Shown here: in pieces, positions 8,491 to 16,175 of the stretch
Numbering within the stretch: position 1 is the first letter of the stretch
Layout of the letters: every line of letters starts with the position of its first letter
Assembly (NCBI RefSeq): GCF_036226505.1
Contig: NZ_CP108484.1
Span: 5,332,001-5,396,000 of the forward strand
Direction of reading: 5' to 3'
DNA from: Kitasatospora sp. NBC_01246
GTDB taxonomy: Bacteria > Actinomycetota > Actinomycetes > Streptomycetales > Streptomycetaceae
Length of the DNA stretch: 64,000 nt
Notes under the pieces: generated by a model
What the model saw: only the letters and a program-made list of their open reading frames with translations
Database searches by the model: none
What the model was told of the DNA's origin: nothing
Position numbers and translations under genes: made by a program

Positions 8491-8621
8491 GACTTCCGTC
8501 CCTCCGGGTTGCAGCCAGCCACGCGCGGTCACCGGACCGCCTGGGACAAGCGTTCGTGGTGATCGCGCCGTACGGCTTCACCATAGAGCACCGGATCAGT
8601 GCCCTGGCGAAGGTCGGCGGA

Positions 8622-9284
8622 TCACTGGTCGGCGGCCTGCGCCTCGGCGGCCTCGGCGGCGGGGTGCATCGGGAAGCCCTTCAGACCGCGCCAGGCCAGG
8701 CTGGCGACCAGCCGGACGGCTTCGTCGCGGGGGATCTCCAGGCCCTGGGAGAGCCAGTAGCGGGCGGTGATCTGGGCCAGGCCGCAGACGCCGGCGGCGA
8801 GCAGCTTGGACTCGGCCTCGGGGAGGTCGGTGTCCTCCTGGATGACCTTGCTGACCAGGGTCGCGCTGGCGTCCGAGGCCCGCTCCACCCGCTCGCGGAC
8901 GGCCGGCTCGTTGGTCAGGTCCGACTCGAAGACCAGCCGGAAGGCACCGGACTCGCTGGAGACGTAGTTGAAGTACGCCTCCATCGTCGCGGCCACCCGG
9001 TGCTTGTTGTCGGTGGTCGCCGCGAGCGCCTCGCGGGTCGAGTCGACCAGGGCGTCGCAGTGCTTGTCCAGCAGCGCCAGGTAGAGCTCCAGCTTCCCGG
9101 GGAAGTGCTGGTACAGCACCGGCTTGCTGACCCCGGCGCGGTCGGCGATGTCGTCCATGGCGGCCGCGTGGTAGCCCTGCGCGACAAACACCTCCTGGGC
9201 GGCACCGAGCAGTTGTTCACGGCGGGCGCTTCGCGGCAGGCGGGCACCGCGCGGGCGCTCCTGCGCCTCCTGGATGGCCGTCAC
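8622..9284 (-). CDS. TetR/AcrR-family regulator
   Basis: A 220-residue regulator. The N-terminal helix-turn-helix covers residues 15-65 (REQLLGAAQEVFVAQGYHAAAMDDIADRAGVSKPVLYQHFPGKLELY), with the YQHFPGK recognition-helix signature. A helical ligand-binding domain follows and ends in an Ala/Glu tail. The start is GTG 9284 with GAGGAG upstream. The gene is divergent from the alpha/beta hydrolase at 9491, an obvious candidate target along with itself. The equivalent mycobacterial gene (Rv3208, from memory) also sits beside TB9.4. The ligand is unknown. Confidence 0.85.
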   Translation of the reverse strand: MTAIQEAQERPRGARLPRSARREQLLGAAQEVFVAQGYHAAAMDDIADRAGVSKPVLYQHFPGKLELYLALLDKHCDALVDSTREALAATTDNKHRVAATMEAYFNYVSSESGAFRLVFESDLTNEPAVRERVERASDASATLVSKVIQEDTDLPEAESKLLAAGVCGLAQITARYWLSQGLEIPRDEAVRLVASLAWRGLKGFPMHPAAEAAEAQAADQ

Positions 9285-9327
9285 GGCGCTCCTCACTTCA
9301 CGGGTTTCGGGGCTGGCAAGATGACCG

Positions 9328-9346
9328 ATTCTACTTTTCGGTAACC
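9328..9346 (-). promoter_or_regulatory. Probable tetR promoter with overlapping partial dyad
   Basis: On the minus strand TAGAAT (9333-9328) fits a -10 box. Just upstream, TTAC-CGAAAA-GTAG forms an imperfect inverted repeat of the kind TetR-family repressors bind. Autorepression is inferred. Confidence 0.4.
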
Positions 9347-9476
9347 GCGTTCGCGCTTGGCGAGCGTGAGAAAAGCACCGAGCCCCCTTGTCAGGAGCCC
9401 ACAATACGGCGCTGACCACCGGCGACGGCAGTGGTGCGACAAGAGCTGGGACGGCCCCGGTGCACCCGCGGCTCAC

Positions 9477-9482
9477 TACCAT
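9477..9482 (+). promoter_or_regulatory. -10 box TACCAT, leaderless start
   Basis: TACCAT lies 8 nt before the ATG at 9491 and no ribosome-binding site is present. Confidence 0.45.
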
Positions 9483-9490
9483 CGTCCACC

Positions 9491-10414
9491 ATGAGCGGCG
9501 CCGAGCAGCGGGTACGTACGGAGGCGGGGGATCCCGCGGGGGTCCGGACGGTCGGCGCCGCCGGTGCGGAACTGGCGGTGCACCGGCCCGGCGGCGGGGC
9601 CGCCGACGGCCGGGAGCAGGCACTCTTCGTGCACGGACTCGGCGGCTCGGCGGCCAACTGGACGGCGCTGATGGACCGGCTGGCCGGCCTCGTCGACGGG
9701 GAGGCGGTGGACCTGCCCGGCTTCGGGCACTCGGCGCCGCCCGCCGACGGCGACCTCTCCGTGTCCGGGCACGTGCGCGCGGTGACCGGCTACCTGGAGA
9801 CGACCGGCCGCGGCCCGGTGCACCTCTTCGGGAACTCGCTCGGCGGCGCCGTCGCCGTCCGGCTCGCCGCGCTCCGGCCCGATCTGGTGCGCAGCCTGAC
9901 GCTGATCTCGCCCGCGCTGCCCGAGCTGCCGCCGCAGCGCACCGCCTGGCCGACCGGGCTGCTCGCGGTGCCCGGCCTGCCCGCCCTGCTGGGCCGGCTG
10001 CCGTCGAACGGCCGCAGCCCGGAGGACGCCACCGAGGGCCTGCTGCGGCTGGTCTACGGGGATCCGCGGAGCCTCTCGCCGGCGGCCCGGGCCGAGGCGG
10101 TGGCCGAGTACCGGCGGCGGACCGCGGTGCCGCACGCGATGCGGGCGCTGACCGGCTCGGCCCGCGGGATCGTCTCGGCGTACACCGAGCGGGGCGAGCA
10201 GGCGCTCTGGCGGCAGGCGGAGCGGGTCACGGCGCCCACGCTGCTGGTGTACGGGCTGCGCGACAAGCTGGTCTCGTACCGCTCGGCGCGGCGGGCCTGC
10301 GCGGCGTTCGGGGACGCCCGGCTGCTGGTGCTGCCGGACTCCGGCCACGTGGCGATGATGGAGCACCCGGAGCGGGTGGCCCGGGCGGTGCGGGAACTGT
10401 TGACGCGGGGCTGA
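9491..10414 (+). CDS. Alpha/beta hydrolase (LipV-like position)
   Basis: A 307-residue alpha/beta hydrolase. Oxyanion region ALFVHGLGGSAANW at about residues 43-56, DLPGFGHSAPP, nucleophile elbow GNSLGG near residue 117, acid in YGLRDKLVSYRSA, and catalytic His in LPDSGHVAMMEHPERVA. The triad is complete and the overall pattern is that of small-molecule esterases or C-C bond hydrolases. No signal peptide. The gene is divergent from tetR, which may control it. M. tuberculosis has the lipase-like lipV near this position (from memory), but orthology is not proven. Leaderless start at ATG 9491. Confidence 0.8.
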   Translation: MSGAEQRVRTEAGDPAGVRTVGAAGAELAVHRPGGGAADGREQALFVHGLGGSAANWTALMDRLAGLVDGEAVDLPGFGHSAPPADGDLSVSGHVRAVTGYLETTGRGPVHLFGNSLGGAVAVRLAALRPDLVRSLTLISPALPELPPQRTAWPTGLLAVPGLPALLGRLPSNGRSPEDATEGLLRLVYGDPRSLSPAARAEAVAEYRRRTAVPHAMRALTGSARGIVSAYTERGEQALWRQAERVTAPTLLVYGLRDKLVSYRSARRACAAFGDARLLVLPDSGHVAMMEHPERVARAVRELLTRG

Positions 10415-10780
10415 GCGGCGGTGCGGAGCGGCCCCGGCGGGGGGCGTGGGGACGGACGGGCGGTAACGCCCCGCTCCGGGGCGAGGTCACGCCGGTTCAC
10501 TCGTTCAGGTGGCAACCAGGCATGTGACCGATGGAGGGCCGGGGCCCGGTCCTACCTTTCTGCTGTCGGACCGAACAGGTGTGGGGGAGTGGCGGCCGCC
10601 GGAGGAGCCGGAGGGCGGCCGCACGCAGGGAGCCGGTGGTGCGACCGCCGGCCCGGGCCGCGGTGCTTCCGGCCGACCGGACTCCTCCGCCCGGGCCGCA
10701 CCCGTGCCCGCACGGGGCGCCCGGGTGCCGATCGAGCCGCTCCAGCCATCCGTCGTCCCGTTCTGTTCTGGAGGTCTCCC
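10415..10780. other. Intergenic region before the glycosyltransferase
   Basis: No coding-biased frame. A TACCTT at about 10551 could be a -10 box, but I cannot place a matching -35. The last 20 bp hold the GGAGG for the GTG at 10781. Nothing else is recognised. Confidence 0.4.
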
Positions 10781-12409
10781 GTGCGCGTTGCACTGCTCAC
10801 CGAGGGTGCCCGTCCGCACCCCGGACACGGCGTCGGCGGCTGGTGCGCCCGGCTGGTGGAGGGTCTCGCCGAGCACGACTTCGAGCTGTTCGTCCTGGCC
10901 GGCGCGGCCGGTTCGGGCATCGCCGAGAGCCCGCGGGGGCGCTGGCTAGGGGTGCACGAGCTGGCACTGTGGGGGCGCCGCCCGGCTGGCCGGCTGCCCG
11001 GCGCGCTGCGCGGACGCCAGTACGCCCGGGCGTACGAGGAACTGGTCCGGGCCCTGGTGATGCCGGGCGAGCGGGCCTCGTTCGGGACGGGGCTGTACCG
11101 GCTGGCGGCGCTCGCCCGGGAGGACGGCGGCCTGTCCGCGTTCCTGGCCTCCGCCGCCGCCCGGCGCACCCTGGAGCGGGTCTGGCGCTCGCCCGGCGCC
11201 GACACCACGGCCGGGCAGCCGCTGGTCCGTGACGTGCTGGTCGCGGCGGACCTGCTGGAGCAGTGCCTGCGCCCGCTCTCGGCCCCCTGGTACGGCGCCG
11301 GGCCGGGCGGCCTCGGCTCGGCCGACCTCTGCCACGTGGTCGGCGGCGGTCCGGCGGCGCTGCCGGCGCTGGTGGCCAAGCGGCTCCACGGGGTGCCGTT
11401 CGTGGTCACCGAGCACGGGCTGCACCTGCGCGAGCAGTACCTCGGCTACCGCGAGGCGCCCTACCGCTGGCCGGTCCGGGCCCTGCTGCTCTCCTTCTTC
11501 CGCTCGCTCACCGAGGAGACGTACCGGCAGGCCGCGATACTGACCCCCGGCAGCGCCCACGACCAGCGGTGGCAGCGCCGCTGCGGCGCCGACCCGGCGC
11601 GGACCAGGGTGGTCCACGAGGGCACTCCGGCGGTGGCCCGGGCCGCGGCCGGCCCGGAGCCGGCCGCGCCGACGCTGGCCTGGGCGGGCGCGCTGGAGCC
11701 GGGCCGGGACACCGAGCTGATGCTGCACGCCTTCGCGCGGGTCCGCGCCGAGCTGCCCGCGGCCCGGCTGGTGGTCCACGGCGAGGAGGCCGTCCCGGGC
11801 TACCGGGCGCACTGCGAGGCGGTGGCCGACCGGCTGGGGGTGGCCGGGGCGGTGGAGTTCGTCGGGCGGCCCGACTCGGTGGCGGCGGCCTGGGAGAGCG
11901 GCACGGTGGTGGTCTTCTCGGCGCTCTCGCAGCGCGGCCCCCGGCTGCTGGCCGACGCGATGCTGAGCGGCCGGGCGGTGGTCTCGACGGACGTCGGGGT
12001 GGCCCGGGAGGTGGTGGGCCCGACCGGACTGCTCGTCCCGCCGCGCGACCCGCGGGCACTGGCGGGCGCCTGTCTGGCCCTGCTGCGCGACCCGGAGCGG
12101 CGGGCCCGGCTGGGGCTGGCGGGCCGGTTGCGGGCGCAGGAACGCTTCGCCGTGGAACCGGTGATCGGCGCGTTCCGGGAGATCTACCTGGAGCTGGTCT
12201 CGCAGTGGCCGGCCTTCCCGGCGGCCCGGTCCGGTGGTGCGGCCGCCGAGCGGCCCCGTCCGTTCGCCCGGCCCGCCGAGTACTGGCTGGCCGACCGCCG
12301 GGACGGCGCCGGCACCGGGCAGCCGGTCGGCGAGGGGCAGGGCGAGGGCGTGGACGAGGGCGCGGGCGAGGCGTCCGAGCGGCCCGGCGCACTCGCGGAG
12401 GCCCTCTGA
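10781..12409 (+). CDS. GT4-family glycosyltransferase with DUF3492 domain
   Basis: A 542-residue GT-B fold glycosyltransferase. The N-terminal MRVALLTEGARPHPGHGVGGWCARL is the DUF3492 signature (TEGxYP...GGVSxW type). Residues ~205-240 give VTEHGLHLREQYLGYR, and the C-terminal half has a nucleotide-sugar binding Rossmann unit: VEFVGRPDSVAAAW, VFSALSQRGPRLLADAMLSGRAVVSTDVGVAREVVG and LLVPPRDPRALA. Members of this group sit in exopolysaccharide or cell-surface glycan clusters; donor and acceptor are unknown. GTG 10781 has GGAGG 6 nt upstream. The stop overlaps the next ATG (TGATG), so translation with the membrane protein is coupled. Confidence 0.85.
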   Translation: MRVALLTEGARPHPGHGVGGWCARLVEGLAEHDFELFVLAGAAGSGIAESPRGRWLGVHELALWGRRPAGRLPGALRGRQYARAYEELVRALVMPGERASFGTGLYRLAALAREDGGLSAFLASAAARRTLERVWRSPGADTTAGQPLVRDVLVAADLLEQCLRPLSAPWYGAGPGGLGSADLCHVVGGGPAALPALVAKRLHGVPFVVTEHGLHLREQYLGYREAPYRWPVRALLLSFFRSLTEETYRQAAILTPGSAHDQRWQRRCGADPARTRVVHEGTPAVARAAAGPEPAAPTLAWAGALEPGRDTELMLHAFARVRAELPAARLVVHGEEAVPGYRAHCEAVADRLGVAGAVEFVGRPDSVAAAWESGTVVVFSALSQRGPRLLADAMLSGRAVVSTDVGVAREVVGPTGLLVPPRDPRALAGACLALLRDPERRARLGLAGRLRAQERFAVEPVIGAFREIYLELVSQWPAFPAARSGGAAAERPRPFARPAEYWLADRRDGAGTGQPVGEGQGEGVDEGAGEASERPGALAEAL

Positions 12410-13558
12410 TGGCCGGCGGCGCGCCGGTCGCCGGCAGCGGCCCGGCCACGGGGCCCGGAGTCTTCGGCGATCCGGTCCGGGAGGTGATGGCGGAGCACCG
12501 GGAGCTCTGCGAGCGGGCCGTCGATCCGCTGGAGATCGCCGCCGGGCTGGAGGAGGCGGGCTGCGGGCCGGAGACGGCCGCGCGCTGCCGGCACGCCGAT
12601 CTGTTCTCGCTCGCCGACGAGCTGTACGCCCGGGTGCCGCGCCGTCCGCCGCCGGACCCGGCGGCGGTGCCGGACGGCCACCGGCCGCGCCGGTGGGGTG
12701 CGGCGCTCCGGGCGGCGGCGCTGGCCGTGCCACCGGTCGGGGCCGCCGTCGGGGCGGCCGGTCGGTGGCCGGTGCTGCTGCTCGGCCGCCGCCGTGCTCG
12801 CGCTGGGGTCGGCGGTGTCCGCCTCCGGGCGGGCCGACCGGGCCGCGGCCGGCGCCCCGGCCGTCGACCTGCCGGACGCCGGGCTCGGACCGTCCGCCGG
12901 GGGCCCCGGCCCGCGGGCCCGGCGGTTGCGGCCGGCCGGGCTGGGCCACGGGTGCGGGGTGGCCGCCCTGCTGCTGCTCCCGCTGGCCGGGGTCGGCGCC
13001 GGGTTCGGGGCGTCCGGCACCGGGGACACCCGGGTGACGGCCGCGCTGGTGCTGGCCGCGGCGCTGTCGGCCGGGTCGGCCGAGTGGGCGGCGCGGTGGT
13101 TCCGGCACATCGCCCGCGGCCACCTGTGCGTGGCGGGCACCCTCGCCGAGTTCCGGGCCCGGATGCGGCCGGTGCTGCCGGTGGCCGTCGCCCTGCACCT
13201 GGCCGTCCTCGCGGTCCTGACCTTCGCCGCCCTCGCGGTGCTGACGGCCGTGGCGCCCCGGCCCGGGCCGGGCCACGGCGGCGGACTGCCCCACCTGGTG
13301 GCCGAGCGGGCCGACCCCGCCCAGTGGGCGGCGCAGGGTGTGCTCGGGCTGCTGCTGGTGCTGCCCGCGCTGCTGGCCCGGTCCGGCCGGACCGCCGCCG
13401 CCGCGCTGGGCGCGCTCGCCGGGCCGACCGCCGTCGCGGCGCCGCTCCTCCTGGGCCGCTCCGCGCCGACGGCCTGGCTGCTCGGCGGAGGCGCGGTCGC
13501 GCTCGCCCTGCTGGCGTACGCCTGGCCGGTGCTCGACCGGGCCGACACGCACCGCTGA
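12409..13558 (+). pseudogene. Polytopic membrane protein interrupted by a 1-nt frameshift
   Basis: The start overlaps the glycosyltransferase stop. About 125 codons run in frame (MAGGAPVAGSG, PLEIAAGLEEAGCG), then coding sense passes to the +1 frame at about 12784. Deleting one G of the pair 12784-12785 restores a 382-residue protein with a perfect helix (WPVLLL-AAAVLALGSAV) and about eight transmembrane segments ending WLLGGGAVALALLAYAW. As read, the gene would end in arginine-rich nonsense or need re-initiation. Either a real inactivating mutation or a sequencing error in a G/C run is possible; undamaged codon bias on both sides points to a recent event or an error. It is probably the membrane partner of the flanking glycan enzymes. 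Confidence 0.75.
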
Positions 13559-13647
13559 GCCCGGCCCCACCGAACCGTTCGACCTCCCCGTTGTTCACTC
13601 TGTCCGCCAGGTCGTACCCGACCTCGCTTCGTGGAAGGACACCCCCG

Positions 13648-14673
13648 ATGAGGGTGCTGCTGCTGGGCGCCGACGGCTTTATCGGCCGCCGGGTCACCGA
13701 TCGTCTGCTCGTGGACCAGGAGTTGCAGGTGACGGTGCTCGGCCGGCGCGACTCGGCCGACATCCGCTTCGACCTGACCACCGGGAGTCCGGGCGCGCTC
13801 GCCCGGTTCCTGGACGCGGTCGCGCCCCAGGTGGTGATCAACTGCGCGGGCGCCACCTACGGCAGCTCGCGGACGCTGATCCGGGCGAACACGCTGGCCG
13901 TCGCCACGGTCTGCGAGGCGATCCGGCGCAGTCGGGAGCCGGCCCGGCTGGTGCACGTCGGCTCGGCGGCCGAGTACGGGCCGGTGCCGGGCGGGGTCCC
14001 GGTCTCGGAGGGCGCCGAGCCGCGTCCGGTCGGTCCGTACGGGGTCTCCAAGCTCGCCGGGACGGAGCTGGTGCTGGCCTCCGGGCTGGACGCGGCGGTG
14101 CTCCGGGTGTTCGACGTGGTGGGGCCGGGGGCGCCGACGGCCTCGCTGTTCGGGCGGCTCGCCGAGGGGCTGCGCCGGGCGCTGGAGCGCGAGGAGTCGC
14201 AGGTGCGGATGCCGGACCTGTCCGGATACCGGGATTTCGTCGACGTCCGGGACGTCGCCCGGGCGATCCAGGCGGCGGCGGTGTCGGCGGCCACCGGGGT
14301 GATCAACATCGGCAGCGGGCACGCCGTCCGGGCCCGCGAGGCGGCCCAGCTGCTGGTCCGGGCCTCGGGCTTCGAGGGGGCGATCGTGGAGGAGAACCGG
14401 CCGGTGCTGCTCCCCGCGCAGGCCGGCGGGCCGGTCGAGCACGTCGACCGGCACGCGGACCGGCACGTCGACCGGCACGCGGGCCAGCACGGCGGCCCGT
14501 ACCACCGGCCCGCGGAGGCACGGCCGGCCGAGGGGCGGGGCCCGGCGGGCGAGCCGGTGCCGTGGCGCCAGGCGGACGTGCGGACCGCCCGGGACCGTCT
14601 CGGCTGGCGGACACAGGTGCCGCTGGAGGAGTCGCTGGGTGACGTCTGGCTGGAGACCGCCTGCCGGGTCTGA
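13648..14673 (+). CDS. NAD-dependent epimerase/dehydratase (extended SDR)
   Basis: A 341-residue extended short-chain dehydrogenase. NAD-binding GADGFIGR is at residues 7-14. NCAGATYGSS follows, then a Ser in VHVGSAAEYG and the catalytic YxxxK in GPYGVSKLAG near residues 131-140. It likely acts on a nucleotide-sugar, in keeping with the glycosyltransferase two genes upstream. An unusual histidine/aspartate-rich insert (HVDRHADRHVDRHAGQH) from a 12-nt tandem repeat lies near residues 265-281, outside the catalytic core. ATG 13648 has GGAAGGA 8 nt upstream. It follows the broken membrane gene by 89 bp. Confidence 0.85.
   Translation: MRVLLLGADGFIGRRVTDRLLVDQELQVTVLGRRDSADIRFDLTTGSPGALARFLDAVAPQVVINCAGATYGSSRTLIRANTLAVATVCEAIRRSREPARLVHVGSAAEYGPVPGGVPVSEGAEPRPVGPYGVSKLAGTELVLASGLDAAVLRVFDVVGPGAPTASLFGRLAEGLRRALEREESQVRMPDLSGYRDFVDVRDVARAIQAAAVSAATGVINIGSGHAVRAREAAQLLVRASGFEGAIVEENRPVLLPAQAGGPVEHVDRHADRHVDRHAGQHGGPYHRPAEARPAEGRGPAGEPVPWRQADVRTARDRLGWRTQVPLEESLGDVWLETACRV
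14440..14487 (+). repeat. Four 12-nt in-frame tandem repeats within the epimerase gene
   Basis: Units start at 14440, 14452, 14464 and 14476 and encode HVDR, HADR, HVDR and HAGQ. Units 1 and 3 are identical. Being in frame, the repeat can change copy number without breaking the gene. Confidence 0.8.
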
Positions 14674-14823
14674 CCCGCCGGCCCGTGGTGCCCGGGTGCG
14701 CGACGGCCCCGCTGAGGCGGGCCGCGGCGCTCCCGGGCGCCCGTCGTCCGCCGCCCCGGGGGGCTCCGGTGGGCGGTCCCAGCATCCGAGGCCGGCTGTC
14801 TCGCCAGTCGGACGGGCTGTCTC

Positions 14824-14850
14824 GGAATACCGGGGCGGCATGACACTGTT
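14824..14850 (+). promoter_or_regulatory. SigR-type promoter of moeZ
   Basis: GGAAT (14824-14828), 19-bp spacer, GTT (14848-14850) matches the SigR/SigH consensus GGAAT-N18/19-GTT, placing the start site near 14857, about 80 nt before the moeZ GTG. A disulfide-stress promoter is inferred from the match. Confidence 0.65.
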
Positions 14851-14937
14851 GGCCTAGCTGAGCCACCGCGGTGGCGGAGCGTGAAGCCACTAGAGGTCGG
14901 CCCCTGGCCACCTGAACCGACGACCATCGGAGTCCCC

Positions 14938-16116
14938 GTGTCGCTGCCACCCCTGGTCGAGCCGGCCGCCGAGCTCACCGTCGACGAGGTCCGCAGGTAC
15001 TCCCGCCACCTGATCATCCCCGACGTGGGCATGGCCGGGCAGAAGCGGCTGAAGAACGCCAAGGTGCTGTGCGTCGGCGCCGGCGGCCTGGGCTCGCCCG
15101 CGCTGATGTACCTCGCCGCCGCCGGCGTGGGCACGCTCGGCATCGTCGAGTTCGACGTGGTGGACGAGTCCAACCTGCAGCGGCAGATCATCCACGGCCA
15201 GTCGGACATCGGCCGCTCCAAGGGCGAGTCGGCGCGGGACTCGGTCAAGGAGATCAACCCCTACGTGGACGTGATCCTCCACGAGGAGCGCCTCGACAAC
15301 GACAACGTGATGGAGATCTTCTCCGGCTACGACCTGATCGTCGACGGGACCGACAACTTCGCCACCCGGTACCTGGTGAACGACGCCGCGGTGCTGCTCG
15401 GCAAGCCCTACGTGTGGGGCTCGATCTACCGCTTCGACGGCCAGGCCAGCGTGTTCTGGGCCGAGCACGGCCCGTGCTACCGCTGCCTCTACCCCGAGGC
15501 CCCGCCGGCGGGCATGGTCCCGTCCTGCGCCGAGGGCGGCGTGCTGGGCGTGCTCTGCGCGTCCATCGGCTCGATCCAGGTCACCGAGGCGATCAAGCTG
15601 CTGGCCGGTGTCGGCGAGCCGCTGGTCGGCCGGCTGATGATCTACGACGCCCTGGAGATGAACTACCGCCAGGTGAAGGTCCGCAAGGACCCGAACTGCG
15701 CGCTCTGCGGCGAGAACCCGACGGTCACCGAGCTGATCGACTACGAGGCCTTCTGCGGCGTCGTGTCGGAGGAGGCCCAGGCCGCCGCCGCCGGTTCGAC
15801 GATCACCTCGAAGCAGCTCAAGCAGTGGCAGGACGACAAGGAGGACATCTTCCTGATCGACGTCCGCGAGCCCGGCGAGTACGAGATCGTCAACATCCCC
15901 GGCGCGGTGCTGATCCCGAAGAACGAGTTCCTGATGGGCAATGCGCTGGAGTCGCTGCCGCAGGACCGGAAGATCGTCCTGCACTGCAAGTCGGGCGTCC
16001 GCTCGGCCGAGGTGCTGGCCGTGGTGAAGGCGGCCGGGTTCTCCAACGCCGTCCACCTCGGCGGCGGCGTGCTCGGCTGGGTGAACCAGGTCGAGCCGCA
16101 CAAGCCGGTCTACTAG
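14938..16116 (+). CDS. moeZ: Adenylyltransferase/sulfurtransferase MoeZ
   Basis: A 392-residue two-domain protein that adenylates and thiolates the C-terminal glycine of small ubiquitin-like sulfur carriers (MoaD, ThiS, CysO types). The E1-like domain has VGAGGLGSPAL at about residues 43-53, FDVVDESNLQRQ, VDGTDNFATRYLVND, and zinc CxxC pairs CYRC and CALC. The Cys in VPSCAEGG is in the usual position. The C-terminal rhodanese domain (from ~residue 285) has the loop CKSGVRS with Cys350 to carry persulfide. The sequence is complete. Start GTG 14938 with GGAG. It is probably under SigR control and ends in a bidirectional terminator. Confidence 0.93.
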   Translation: MSLPPLVEPAAELTVDEVRRYSRHLIIPDVGMAGQKRLKNAKVLCVGAGGLGSPALMYLAAAGVGTLGIVEFDVVDESNLQRQIIHGQSDIGRSKGESARDSVKEINPYVDVILHEERLDNDNVMEIFSGYDLIVDGTDNFATRYLVNDAAVLLGKPYVWGSIYRFDGQASVFWAEHGPCYRCLYPEAPPAGMVPSCAEGGVLGVLCASIGSIQVTEAIKLLAGVGEPLVGRLMIYDALEMNYRQVKVRKDPNCALCGENPTVTELIDYEAFCGVVSEEAQAAAAGSTITSKQLKQWQDDKEDIFLIDVREPGEYEIVNIPGAVLIPKNEFLMGNALESLPQDRKIVLHCKSGVRSAEVLAVVKAAGFSNAVHLGGGVLGWVNQVEPHKPVY

Positions 16117-16126
16117 CAGACGCGGG

Positions 16127-16158
16127 AAGGGCCCGCCGGAGCGATCCGGCGGGCCCTT
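16127..16158. terminator. Bidirectional terminator between moeZ and the flippase-like gene
   Basis: Perfect 14-bp stem (16127-16140 with 16145-16158) around a GCGA loop. A-run on one side and T-run on the other, so it can serve both convergent genes. Confidence 0.85.
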
Positions 16159-16175
16159 TGCGCGTACCGGGAGCC

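Noticed and set aside
10781..14673. Complete exopolysaccharide or secondary-metabolite cluster
   Set aside because: Only one glycosyltransferase, one broken membrane gene and one epimerase are present, with no polymerase, flippase pair or assembly-line enzyme beside them.
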